From positions 1 through 64,000 of the forward strand of contig CAZMFQ010000008.1 of assembly GCA_964565645.1 (NCBI GenBank): 64,000 bases of DNA, read 5' to 3'. Each line of letters opens with the position of its first letter. Within the stretch, counting starts at the first letter, position 1. The notes under the pieces were generated by a model, which worked only from the letters and a program-made list of their open reading frames with translations, had not been told where the DNA came from and ran no database searches. Shown here in pieces: positions 15,799 through 22,729 of the stretch. The DNA comes from JAHIQC01 sp964565645 (GTDB lineage: Bacteria; Actinomycetota; Coriobacteriia; Anaerosomatales; JAHIQC01). Position numbers and translations under genes: made by a program.

Positions 15799-16451
15799 TC
15801 CTCATCCAGACCGAACAACCACTCGGACACGACACGCGCCTCGGGCACGGTGAGGAAGAACAGGTCCTCGCCGGTCCCACCGGTGCTCTCGAACCACTCG
15901 TTCAGGTGCTCCTCCGTACAGAAGGAGTTCATGTCGTTTCAACAGCTCGCCGCCCAGTTCTCGGCTTTGGCCAGGTCGACGTGTACGACGCGGGCATCGG
16001 CCGGCTCGACGAGGGCGACCTCGCCGTCGCACATCGTGATACGGACCTCGGCGCCACACCGGTGACACTTCGACGCTATGTCAGCATCCTGACGGAACGT
16101 GTACGAGCTGCCCATCGCGTCGATGACGCACATGGCGGAGAACCCGCGGCCGTCGGCGAGCGTCACCTGATGGGGGGTCGACAGTCCGGATACGGGATAC
16201 GCGAACCGTACCTCCCCGCCTTCGCCGAGCACCAGCACGTTGTCGCGGGCCATCTGCGCGGCGAGCTCCTCGGCGTGCGCGGGCTCGAGCCCGGCGTCGG
16301 CCGCGACATCGGCCGGCCGCACCGGCCCGCCTGCCGCGAGCATACCGTCGAGCACGGCGAGACGCAGTCGCTTCTGCGCTTCGTCGCAGCGCGAGTGCAC
16401 GCTTGCGATGCGCAGGCGCTCTTCGGGGTAGTTCGCGAACGGGCCACTCAT
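15795..16451 (-). CDS. saoL: MerB-like organometal lyase, probable selenoprotein (in-frame TGA at 15941-15939)
   Basis: Read through the TGA as selenocysteine, the product has 218 residues. An N-terminal winged-helix-like region (about 10-75) precedes a MerB (alkylmercury lyase) core: A-Y-P-V-S at 84-88, then C108-V-I-D111, which matches the spacing of the catalytic C96 and D99 of MerB. C129-H-R-C132 follows. Next comes C170-U171-N-D-M-N-S-F-C, where MerB has its second catalytic Cys region, and an E-H-L-N-E-W helix as in MerB. Stopping at the TGA would remove that catalytic Cys neighbour and the last 47 residues and leave a 140-bp gap; reading through ends at 15795 with a GTGA overlap to the next gene. 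ATG 16451 has AGGGGGA upstream. Expected role: protonolytic C-metal bond cleavage. The symbol is from memory. Confidence 0.85.
15909..15927 (-). promoter_or_regulatory. Candidate bacterial SECIS hairpin of the MerB-like gene
   Basis: Eleven bases after the in-frame TGA (minus strand) the arms CTCCTTC and GGAGGAG form a 7-bp stem (one G-U pair) around loop TGTAC. The second loop base is G, 20 bases from the TGA. This agrees with the general bacterial SECIS description: a short stem, a G among the first two apical-loop bases, and about 16-37 bases from the UGA. The hairpin is inside the coding sequence, as in bacteria. Confidence 0.7.
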
Positions 16452-16464
16452 CGGGCAGGTCCCC

Positions 16465-16770
16465 CTATCGGCAGCGATAACAGTCATACGTGAGAACGAG
16501 GTCGACGGACGCTCCACGCTCGAGCACCTCTCCCGCAGGCGGGACCTGTCCGAAGACGGTCGGCGTGGTCTCGAACTCGCGGAAGTCCTTCACCGCGCCG
16601 ACCCCGAACCCTGCGGCGTCGAGGGCCTCAGTCGCCTGCGGAACGGTCATGCCGAGCACGTCGGGCACCTCCACGCGAGCCGGTCCGCACCCGGCGGGTG
16701 CAAGCGTGAGGCAGACACACGCAAGCGCGCATGCGGTTCGCAGGCGGGCTGTCGCGACCGCGACGCTCAC
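16465..16770 (-). CDS. Small PASTA lipoprotein with C-terminal CxxC
   Basis: GTG 16770 overlaps the ATPase stop by 4 bases (GTGA) with GGAGAG upstream, giving 101 residues. It has a lipoprotein signal with lipobox A-P-A-G-C (Cys28), then one PASTA domain (V-P-D-V-L-G-M-T-V-P-Q-A-T-E-A-L). It ends in Y-D-C-Y-R-C-R, a C-x-x-C at the very C-terminus. PASTA domains normally bind cell-wall ligands; one copy with a terminal thiol pair is unusual. In this operon, and beside other surface lipoproteins with Cys pairs, it may pass or hold a thiophilic ligand outside the membrane (inference). Confidence 0.75.
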   Translation of the reverse strand: MSVAVATARLRTACALACVCLTLAPAGCGPARVEVPDVLGMTVPQATEALDAAGFGVGAVKDFREFETTPTVFGQVPPAGEVLERGASVDLVLTYDCYRCR

Positions 16771-17531
16771 GATGCTCTCCTCTCGTCGAACGCCTCGCTC
16801 AACCGGTCGAGCAGCAGGTCCTCGTACTCGTGATACGCGGCGCCCTTGCGCAGACGGGGCCTCGGCAGGTCGATGGTCACGTCCTCGACGATCCGCCCGC
16901 GGTCCGGCGACATCACGATCACGCGGTCCGACATGTAGATGGCCTCCTGCACGTCGTGCGTGACCATGAGCACGGTGATCCGATTCTCGAGCCAGATGCG
17001 CTCGAGCTCCTCCTGCAGCTTGAGCCGCATCTGGAAGTCGACGGCACCGAACGGCTCGTCCATGAGCAGGACCTGCGGGCTCGAGGCGAGCGCACGGCAG
17101 ACAGCGGTGCGCTGCTTCATGCCGCCCGAGAGTTGCGCGGGATACAGCGCGCCCTTGCCGTCGAGATGCGCCATCCCCAGGAGCTGCTCGAGGCGCGCCG
17201 CGCGCTCCGCCGGCGCGATCCCGAGCCGCTTCATGGGGTACTCGATGTTGCCCCGCACCGTGAGCCACGGGAACAGCGCGTAGTCCTGGAAGATGACGCC
17301 TCGGTCGGGCCCGGGGCCGTCGACCGCGCGGTCCCCAACACGCACGCTCCCGGTGTCGGGAACCACGAAACCGGCGACGATGTTGAGCAGGGTCGTCTTG
17401 CCGCAACCCGAGGGACCCAGAAGCGTGACGAACTCGCCTTCGGCCACATCGAGGTCCATGCGCTCGAGAACGACGTGGTCGCCCACACCGTTGGCGTAGC
17501 GCTTGTGGACGTCGCTGATCCGCAGCCTCAT
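16767..17531 (-). CDS. saoA: ABC transporter ATP-binding protein of the Sao-like importer
   Basis: This 254-residue ATPase has Walker A G-P-S-G-C-G-K-T-T, a Q-loop in F-Q-D-Y-A-L-F-P-W, signature L-S-G-G-M-K-Q-R, Walker B L-L-M-D-E-P-F-G-A-V-D and the H-loop V-T-H-D. It resembles the nitrate/taurine/sulfonate (TauB/SsuB) class. Start ATG 17531 overlaps the permease stop by 4 bases; an in-frame ATG 5 codons upstream is less likely. It would power uptake together with the permease and the two lipoprotein binding proteins encoded just upstream. The symbol follows the remembered Sao naming and is less certain than the function. Confidence 0.85.
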   Translation of the reverse strand: MRLRISDVHKRYANGVGDHVVLERMDLDVAEGEFVTLLGPSGCGKTTLLNIVAGFVVPDTGSVRVGDRAVDGPGPDRGVIFQDYALFPWLTVRGNIEYPMKRLGIAPAERAARLEQLLGMAHLDGKGALYPAQLSGGMKQRTAVCRALASSPQVLLMDEPFGAVDFQMRLKLQEELERIWLENRITVLMVTHDVQEAIYMSDRVIVMSPDRGRIVEDVTIDLPRPRLRKGAAYHEYEDLLLDRLSEAFDERRAS

Positions 17532-18304
17532 GCGATGTACCGCCACTTCGACAGGCGGTGGTTCACGGCCACGAGCCCGCGGTCGATGGTGAAGCCCACG
17601 AGCGCGCCCAGGATCATGAGCGCCATGAGCCGGTCGGTCTCCATCATGGTCTGTGCGCGCACCATGATGTAGCCGTAGCCGGCGCTCGTGGCGATGAACT
17701 CCGCACAGATCACCGAGCCCCAGCCGGCGCCGAGGGCGAGCCGGGCGCCGGTGATGACATCGGGCACCGTCGCCGGGACCACAACATCGGCGAACAGGCC
17801 TCGACGCGTGGCGCCCATGCTCTGGGCCGCGTGGAACAGGTCAGCGGGGATCGAACGCACACCTGCCACGGTGGAGAGGATGACCGCGAACACGCCCACG
17901 AACGCGATGATGAACACGGTGGGCCCGTCGCCGAGCCCGAACCACACGATCGAGAGCGGCACCCACGCCATGATCGGGACCTGGCGCAGCGTGTTGATGA
18001 GCGGGTCGATGATCTCTCCCGCCCGCCTGGAATAGCCCATGAGATACCCGACCGGAACGCCGATCACCATTGCCACGGCGAACCCGGTGAGCACGCGCTT
18101 GATGGTGATGCCGAGGTTGTAGAGCACCTCCGGATCCACGAGCGCGCGCCCAAAGGCCTTCATCGCGTCGATGGGCTGGGGCATGAGCAGGCTGCTGTCG
18201 TAACGCCACGCGGCGATCTGCCAGACCACGAACACGATGCCGATGGACGCGAGCCACCACCAGGACCGCCCGCCCGAAGAACCCGGCACGCGGGTACCGT
18301 TCAT
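17528..18304 (-). CDS. saoP: ABC transporter permease of the Sao-like importer
   Basis: The 258-residue protein has six predicted membrane helices and the BPD-type inner-membrane signature E-F-I-A-T-S-A-G-Y-G-Y-I. It is of the TauC/SsuC class. The chosen ATG 18304 shares one base with the stop of the preceding binding-protein gene, and an upstream in-frame ATG would lie well inside that gene. It has no cysteine-rich motif, unlike the binding proteins. It forms the membrane pore of the importer with the adjacent ATPase. Confidence 0.85.
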   Translation of the reverse strand: MNGTRVPGSSGGRSWWWLASIGIVFVVWQIAAWRYDSSLLMPQPIDAMKAFGRALVDPEVLYNLGITIKRVLTGFAVAMVIGVPVGYLMGYSRRAGEIIDPLINTLRQVPIMAWVPLSIVWFGLGDGPTVFIIAFVGVFAVILSTVAGVRSIPADLFHAAQSMGATRRGLFADVVVPATVPDVITGARLALGAGWGSVICAEFIATSAGYGYIMVRAQTMMETDRLMALMILGALVGFTIDRGLVAVNHRLSKWRYIA

Positions 18305-19125
18305 CAGTTCGTTGTCCCGGATACGCTCAGCAGCCGTACCTGAAGTCTCGCCCATTCGCTCACCTCCTGCTCACTCATCGTCACTCCCGTGAACGACCCG
18401 ACCTGTTCACGCAGGACCTGCGGGTCGCCGAGCTCCTCGGCGGCCTTGTCGAACGCCTCTATCGAGGCCTCGTAGCGCGGGTCGTCCGCGAACGCGTCAG
18501 TGGTCACGAGCACATACGTCACACGGTCCGAACCGTTCCTGCCTGCCGAGGAGAACCGCATGCCCTCGATCTCGCGCGCCCGCAGGAAGTCCGTGACCAC
18601 CCCCTGGACCGAGCCGCGCTCGAGCGCATAGGGCAGACTCTCCGTCAGCATCGCGACCGGTTCGGCTCCTGCCCCGAACAGATCGCCGACTACCTGCTCC
18701 TGATAGCCGCGGTTCTGGGTCACGCCGACCCGTGCCGGCGCCTCGTCGCGCGCGATCGCAACGTCGGTGTTGGCCGCCACGGGGCCCACGACCCGGAAAC
18801 GCGGGTCCTTGCCCACAAGCTCCTCGGCGGCATCCGGACACAGCACCGCCATGTCGATGTCCTCAGCCGCAAGCGCCGTCTGCGACTTGGTCGCGCAGCA
18901 GTCACGCAACTCGTAGAGCTCGTACGGCACCGCCCTCGACTCGGGCGCGTCCGCATGCCCGACGACGTAATCCACGAGCATCCCGGCGGTGTCGTCGGGC
19001 GCGCCGATCCGGACCGGCCCGGAAGTCGTGCGCACCGGAGCCGCACAGCCACCGAGCGCGACCAGGGCCGCGAGCGAGCACGCGACGACTAGAACGCGCG
19101 TGCCCGCCCGACGGCCCGAAGTCAT
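18304..19125 (-). CDS. ABC-type substrate-binding lipoprotein with Cys-Cys motif
   Basis: This 273-residue lipoprotein (lipobox L-G-G-C, Cys27) resembles NMT1/TauA-type binding proteins: R-I-G-A-P-D-D near residue 40 and a two-lobe length. A vicinal pair C76-C77 (R-D-C-C-A-T-K) and C96 lie where ligand-contacting loops of lobe one are expected. The pair may bind a thiophilic metal or organometal (inference). It is one of two binding proteins next to a single permease and ATPase; I cannot tell which, if either, is the SaoB of the literature. It starts 7 bases after the preceding gene and shares a base with the permease start. Confidence 0.78.
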   Translation of the reverse strand: MTSGRRAGTRVLVVACSLAALVALGGCAAPVRTTSGPVRIGAPDDTAGMLVDYVVGHADAPESRAVPYELYELRDCCATKSQTALAAEDIDMAVLCPDAAEELVGKDPRFRVVGPVAANTDVAIARDEAPARVGVTQNRGYQEQVVGDLFGAGAEPVAMLTESLPYALERGSVQGVVTDFLRAREIEGMRFSSAGRNGSDRVTYVLVTTDAFADDPRYEASIEAFDKAAEELGDPQVLREQVGSFTGVTMSEQEVSEWARLQVRLLSVSGTTN

Positions 19126-19132
19126 AGCGGAC

Positions 19133-20236
19133 CTAGCCCTCGAACCCGACGGCGGTCTTGTACTCGTCGAAGGTCATCGTGAGCGGGAACTTCGGATCGA
19201 CCTTCTCAGCGATGAACGCGTCGAAGTCCTCGGTGCCTGCGGCGTCCAGGAGGTCGGTCTTGAGCCACTCCTCCTGCGGCGCGGCCTTGAAGCCCGTGAC
19301 CTGCTCCACGTAGGCAAACTCGTCGGTGAAGCGCTGCGGATCGACGGCCCAGGTCAGGGTGCGGCCGTCGCCGACGGTCTTGGCCCAGATCGTGCGCAGG
19401 GCCGCTTCTTCGCTGATGCCCTTCTCCTTGGCAAAGATCTTGGCCGACTCGACGGGGTTGGTGTAGATGTACTGGATCGCCATCGAGTGCGCCAGGATCA
19501 TCTTCTTGGCAATCTCCGGGTGCTCCGACGCGAACGCGTCGTTCATGGAGTAGCAGCAGCAGTTGCCCCAGTCACCGGTGGTGGGGAGCTTGGAGACGCC
19601 GGCCAGGATCTTGGCCGAATCGCCCTCGACCTCGGCGACGGAGCCCCACGGATCGCAGTCGACGAATCCGTCGAGCTGACCGTTCTTGATCGCGAGCAGC
19701 GCGTCGCTGCCGCCGATCGAGACGGCCTCGTACTGCTTGGGATCGGCGGGAATGCCAGCCCCGGCAGCCATACGCACCCAGTAGGAGTCGGTCTTGTCCG
19801 CGTCGGCGCCGACGCCGAAGCGCTTGCCGACGAGGTCCTTGGCACTCGCGAGCTTGCTCGAGCCCACGATGTAGTACGAGCCGCCGAGGTGGTTGTTGGC
19901 CGCCACGAAGATAGGCGAGCCCTTCTCCTTGGCGCGGACGAGTCCCTCGGTGCCGATGTAGCCGACGTCCATCTGACCGGCGGCCATCGCCTCGGGCACG
20001 TTGCCTCCGCCGATGGACTCGACCTTCAGGCCGAGCTCGTCGTAGATGCCGGCATCGCGCGCGACCGCGGCCGCGAGCATGTGGTCGCAGCCGTAGTAGC
20101 CGAGCTTGACGGTGTAGTCCTCGAGCTTCTCCTCGGCGGGCTTGGCCGACTCCTCCTTCTCGGCCGGCGCGGAGCACCCGACCAGCAGGCCCGCGACGAG
20201 TACCGCCGCGAGCAGCCCTGACACGAACTTCTTCAT
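19133..20236 (-). CDS. saoB: ABC-type substrate-binding lipoprotein with C-C-C motif (NMT1/TauA-like)
   Basis: The 367-residue product starts at ATG 20236 (GGGAGGAAGC just upstream) with lipobox L-V-G-C (Cys21). The fold class is TauA/SsuA: L-G-Y-Y-G-C-D-H near residue 45, G-G-G-N-V-P-E-A-M at 77-85, and D-V-G-Y-I-G-T-E-G. A triplet C226-C227-C228 (G-N-C-C-C-Y-S) and C194 and C50 are probably in the ligand cleft. In related selenoproteins one Cys of such a pair may be selenocysteine; here all are Cys codons. The long Lys/Glu linker after the lipid Cys tethers it to the membrane. The symbol is uncertain because a second binding protein follows. Confidence 0.75.
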   Translation of the reverse strand: MKKFVSGLLAAVLVAGLLVGCSAPAEKEESAKPAEEKLEDYTVKLGYYGCDHMLAAAVARDAGIYDELGLKVESIGGGNVPEAMAAGQMDVGYIGTEGLVRAKEKGSPIFVAANNHLGGSYYIVGSSKLASAKDLVGKRFGVGADADKTDSYWVRMAAGAGIPADPKQYEAVSIGGSDALLAIKNGQLDGFVDCDPWGSVAEVEGDSAKILAGVSKLPTTGDWGNCCCYSMNDAFASEHPEIAKKMILAHSMAIQYIYTNPVESAKIFAKEKGISEEAALRTIWAKTVGDGRTLTWAVDPQRFTDEFAYVEQVTGFKAAPQEEWLKTDLLDAAGTEDFDAFIAEKVDPKFPLTMTFDEYKTAVGFEG

Positions 20237-20293
20237 GCTTCCTCCCATTTCGTTCCTACGTTTCACGCCGGCCTACGGCCAGCGGGTGAACCC

Positions 20294-20761
20294 CTAGTTG
20301 CCGCAGCAGTCCGCCATGTTGCTGCCGAACACGTCGACAAGCGCCCCGTCCTCGATCCGGTAGATCGCGTATCCCACCGTGGAGCCCTTCCACCCCCGCA
20401 CGACGAACTCGGTGGGCGGCTCGCCGTCGATGTCCCGCACCTCGATGCTCTGGCGCTCGACGGGCGCCTTGAACTGCTCGGTCGGCGTCGCCTCGCCCTC
20501 GCTGTCGAGCAGCACGACCGTGCGGAAGCGCTCCTCGGCGTCACGGAAGACCAGCACGGCATCGGTGGCGCCGTCGTCGTCGAGGTCGGCCTCGGCGGCA
20601 CTTTGGACCTGCGCCCCGGGGGACAGGGCCTCGAGCGCTGCGGCCGCTGCGGCCGACGGGCCGTCGGCTGCGGCGGGCTCCTCGGCAGGTCTCGAACAGC
20701 CGAGGAGCAGGCCCGCGAGCGCTGCCGCGACCATGCACGCGCAGACGAGGTGTCGGCTCAT
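20294..20761 (-). CDS. saoC: Lipoprotein with near-C-terminal Cys-Cys pair
   Basis: This 155-residue lipoprotein has lipobox L-L-G-C (Cys22), an Ala/Glu-rich linker and a small domain with D-L-D-D-D-G-A-T-D, an EF-hand-like calcium loop as in FG-GAP repeats. It ends D-C152-C153-G-N. The ATG overlaps the permease stop by 4 bases. The Cys-Cys end agrees with what I remember of SaoC ('Cys-Cys-COOH (seleno)protein'). Its role may be to bind the thiophilic substrate at the cell surface. The tail here is cysteine only; no TGA is present. Confidence 0.75.
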   Translation of the reverse strand: MSRHLVCACMVAAALAGLLLGCSRPAEEPAAADGPSAAAAAALEALSPGAQVQSAAEADLDDDGATDAVLVFRDAEERFRTVVLLDSEGEATPTEQFKAPVERQSIEVRDIDGEPPTEFVVRGWKGSTVGYAIYRIEDGALVDVFGSNMADCCGN

Positions 20762-21843
20762 GCGGCCTCACCCGAGACCCGGGACAGCGCCGCACTCAGA
20801 CGCCCGCGGTAGGACCAGCCGGCCAGCCCGAGGATCGCGATCACGCTGGCGACCTGTGCCCAGGCAGGCACGGAGACGGTGAACCAGCCGGCCAGCCTGA
20901 TGACCCCGGCGTTGCGCGACGGGTCGATGACCGGCACGAACCCCTCGCCGATCGCCAGATTGGCGATCCAGCCCATGATCACGGCGAAGAACACCACGAG
21001 CACCGAGTAGAACAGGGCAGTGCGCTTGCCGATGAGCTTGGAGATGGCCACGAACTCGGGCAGATTGGTCGCCGCGCCCGCCATGAGGAATGTGATGGCC
21101 GTTCCCGGCGCTGCGCCGGCCGCGACGATCGCGGCTATGAACGGGATGTGACCGACGGCGCACACGTACATTGTCGCGCCGAGCACGCTCACGCCGAGCA
21201 GGGAGATCAGGCCGGGATCACCGAGATACAGGTCGATCATCTCACGTGGCATCAGGGCGAACAGCACCCCGGCCGAGACCGCGCCGATCACCACATACCT
21301 GCTCACGACCAGACCGAGGTCCCCGAAGCCGTAGCGCAGCCCCGCCTCCAGCCGCTCGGCCACGGTCGCCGGCGACCGGGGGCTCAGACGGACCCGGGAG
21401 CCTTCACCGGCCCGCTCCAGGTGGAGCTGCGAACCGCCCCATCGGTTGGCCGCCAGGCCCACGAGTATCGGGATCACGAGACCGCCGGCGACGTAGATCG
21501 TCGCGATCTGCGGTCCGAGCAGCCCGTATGCGAGCAGGATCGCGGCGGGATTGATCATGGGAGACGCGACCATGAAGGCGAGCGCAGGCCCGAGGTAGGC
21601 GCCCGAGTAGTACAGACTCAGACCGAGCGGGATCGCCCCGCAGCTGCACACGGGCAGGATCATGCCCGAGAGCGTCGCCTTCACAAGCGAGCTCACCCGG
21701 GTGTTGCCGAGATGGCGCTGCAGCCGCTCGGGACTGACGAACTCGTGCATGACCCCGGCCAGAAGGTAGCTCACCAGAAGCCAGGGGGCCGCTTCGGCGA
21801 GTACGAGCCATGTGCCCTCGAGCGTATCGGCCAGAAACGTCAT
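20758..21843 (-). CDS. saoE: ArsP/DUF318-type permease, probable organometal or metalloid efflux
   Basis: This 361-residue protein has about eight to ten hydrophobic helices in two halves. The DUF318/ArsP signature I-L-P-V-C-S-C-G-A-I-P-L-G is in the first half (near residue 65) and its pseudo-symmetric partner G-A-A-T-N-L-P-E-F in the second. ArsP permeases export trivalent organoarsenicals, and the two Cys of C-S-C are candidate ligands. ATG 21843 overlaps the selenoprotein thioredoxin stop by 4 bases, and the gene's own stop overlaps the next start by 4. In this operon it would expel the freed metal or metalloid product (inference). Confidence 0.82.
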   Translation of the reverse strand: MTFLADTLEGTWLVLAEAAPWLLVSYLLAGVMHEFVSPERLQRHLGNTRVSSLVKATLSGMILPVCSCGAIPLGLSLYYSGAYLGPALAFMVASPMINPAAILLAYGLLGPQIATIYVAGGLVIPILVGLAANRWGGSQLHLERAGEGSRVRLSPRSPATVAERLEAGLRYGFGDLGLVVSRYVVIGAVSAGVLFALMPREMIDLYLGDPGLISLLGVSVLGATMYVCAVGHIPFIAAIVAAGAAPGTAITFLMAGAATNLPEFVAISKLIGKRTALFYSVLVVFFAVIMGWIANLAIGEGFVPVIDPSRNAGVIRLAGWFTVSVPAWAQVASVIAILGLAGWSYRGRLSAALSRVSGEAA

Positions 21844-22094
21844 GCGGCACCACCCGCCGCGTCGCACAGCGCCTGTTCGATGACCGATCGCGAGAGGCGC
21901 TCGATCATGATGCGCTCGTCGATGATCAGGGTGCCGCGCATGACCGGGCCGTACTTGGCCACATACTCCATGTCCCGGCCGGCCTGATACAGGCGCACGT
22001 CGAACACGCCGGGATACCGCTGGGCGATCTCACGCACGGACCGTGCGTGCTCGTCACAGCTCGGTCAAGTGTTGATGAACTCGACCAAGATCAC
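21840..22094 (-). CDS. saoT: Thioredoxin-like selenoprotein with U-P-S-C active site (in-frame TGA at 22067-22065)
   Basis: Starting at GTG 22094, which overlaps the upstream stop as GTGA, the frame reads I-L-V-E-F-I-N-T-U10-P-S-C13-D-E-H-A and continues for 84 residues to 21840, where ATGA links it to the permease. The beta-alpha-beta thioredoxin fold is visible: strand V-E-F-I-N, the U-x-x-C helix, and strand V-F-D-V-R-L-Y. The usual cis-Pro is less clear (K-Y-G-P-V-M-R-G-T-L). Without read-through only a 9-residue peptide or a headless 65-residue GTG-started ORF would remain, both lacking the active site. A selenol at this position would make a strong reductant for a metal-thiolate or the lyase. 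It matches SaoT as I remember it. Confidence 0.87.
22031..22049 (-). promoter_or_regulatory. Candidate bacterial SECIS hairpin of the thioredoxin-like gene
   Basis: Fifteen bases after the TGA, the arms CACGCACG and CGTGCGTG form a perfect 8-bp stem around loop GTC on the minus strand. The first loop base is G, 24 bases from the TGA. This fits the same bacterial SECIS rule as the hairpin in the MerB-like gene, although the two share no sequence. Confidence 0.75.
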
Positions 22095-22729
22095 CGCCCG
22101 CCCCCGTGCTCGATGAGGATGCGTATCTCGTCAGGCTCGTGGCCGGTGGTCACCCGGTAGCCGCGCAGTTCGGCGAGCCGACCGATGTGCCCCGCCTCGA
22201 CCCGTGTGGCGACGATCACGTCCAGCGGAAGCCCGCGCCCGTTGATCGCGCGCTTGACCTGATGGATGGCGTCAGGCACGGGAAGACCCCGGAGCGGATC
22301 GATGTGGTGTCCCCGCGTGTCGAGCACGCCGTCCACCCAATGAAGCGGCGTGCCGCGATACTCGTCCATCAGCTCGTCCTCGGCGCGCTTGAAGTCGGCC
22401 GCGGACAGGTCCGATCTGCCAAAGAGCGTGCAGTGGCACCAGCCGCGCGTCTCGATCTCCTGGGCGAGGAAGGAGCAGGGGCACACGAGTCGTTTATCGA
22501 GATCGGCGTCGCCCGAGGGCTCGAAGCACGGACAGATGCGCCGCCCGTACATCGTCTCGCTGTCCGCCATCCAGAGCTTGAGGTTCGTGTAGACCATCCA
22601 CCGGGGGTTGACCTGGTAGCCCTTGTTGGCGGCGTACCGGCGGATCCAGGTGTCCTGGTGGCGCAGCGACCCGCGATAGCGGCGGAAGTCGTTCGCGAAG
22701 CCCCTCATCATGGCGAGCATCTCGCGCAT
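22091..22729 (-). CDS. Ferredoxin:thioredoxin reductase-like catalytic protein with TusA-like C-terminal domain
   Basis: The 212-residue product has C66-P-C68, C83-P-C85 and C98-H-C100, the cysteine triads of the ferredoxin:thioredoxin reductase catalytic beta subunit, which uses one [4Fe-4S] and an adjacent disulfide. Spacing (14 and 12 residues) differs from the plant type. Residues about 138-212 resemble TusA/SirA (L-R-G-L-P-V-P-D-A-I-H-Q-V-K) but lack the sulfur-carrying Cys, with Val in its place. ATG 22729 shares a base with the activator stop, and the stop overlaps the selenothioredoxin start. The natural reading is that it reduces that thioredoxin using ferredoxin electrons. It may correspond to a Sao component I cannot name. 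Confidence 0.78.
   Translation of the reverse strand: MREMLAMMRGFANDFRRYRGSLRHQDTWIRRYAANKGYQVNPRWMVYTNLKLWMADSETMYGRRICPCFEPSGDADLDKRLVCPCSFLAQEIETRGWCHCTLFGRSDLSAADFKRAEDELMDEYRGTPLHWVDGVLDTRGHHIDPLRGLPVPDAIHQVKRAINGRGLPLDVIVATRVEAGHIGRLAELRGYRVTTGHEPDEIRILIEHGGGR

Noticed and set aside
15939..16517. MerB-like gene ending at the TGA (192-residue ORF from an earlier start)
   Set aside because: The sequence after the TGA continues MerB homology and its stop overlaps the next gene; the start is better at ATG 16451.
16490..16963. Plus-strand gene opposite the PASTA lipoprotein and ABC ATPase
   Set aside because: Overlaps well-supported minus-strand genes and has no family features.
21840..22037. 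A separate 65-residue gene starting at GTG 22037
   Set aside because: It lacks the thioredoxin active site and a ribosome site; the frame upstream of the TGA has the fold's first strand and overlaps its neighbour, so I read one selenoprotein gene.
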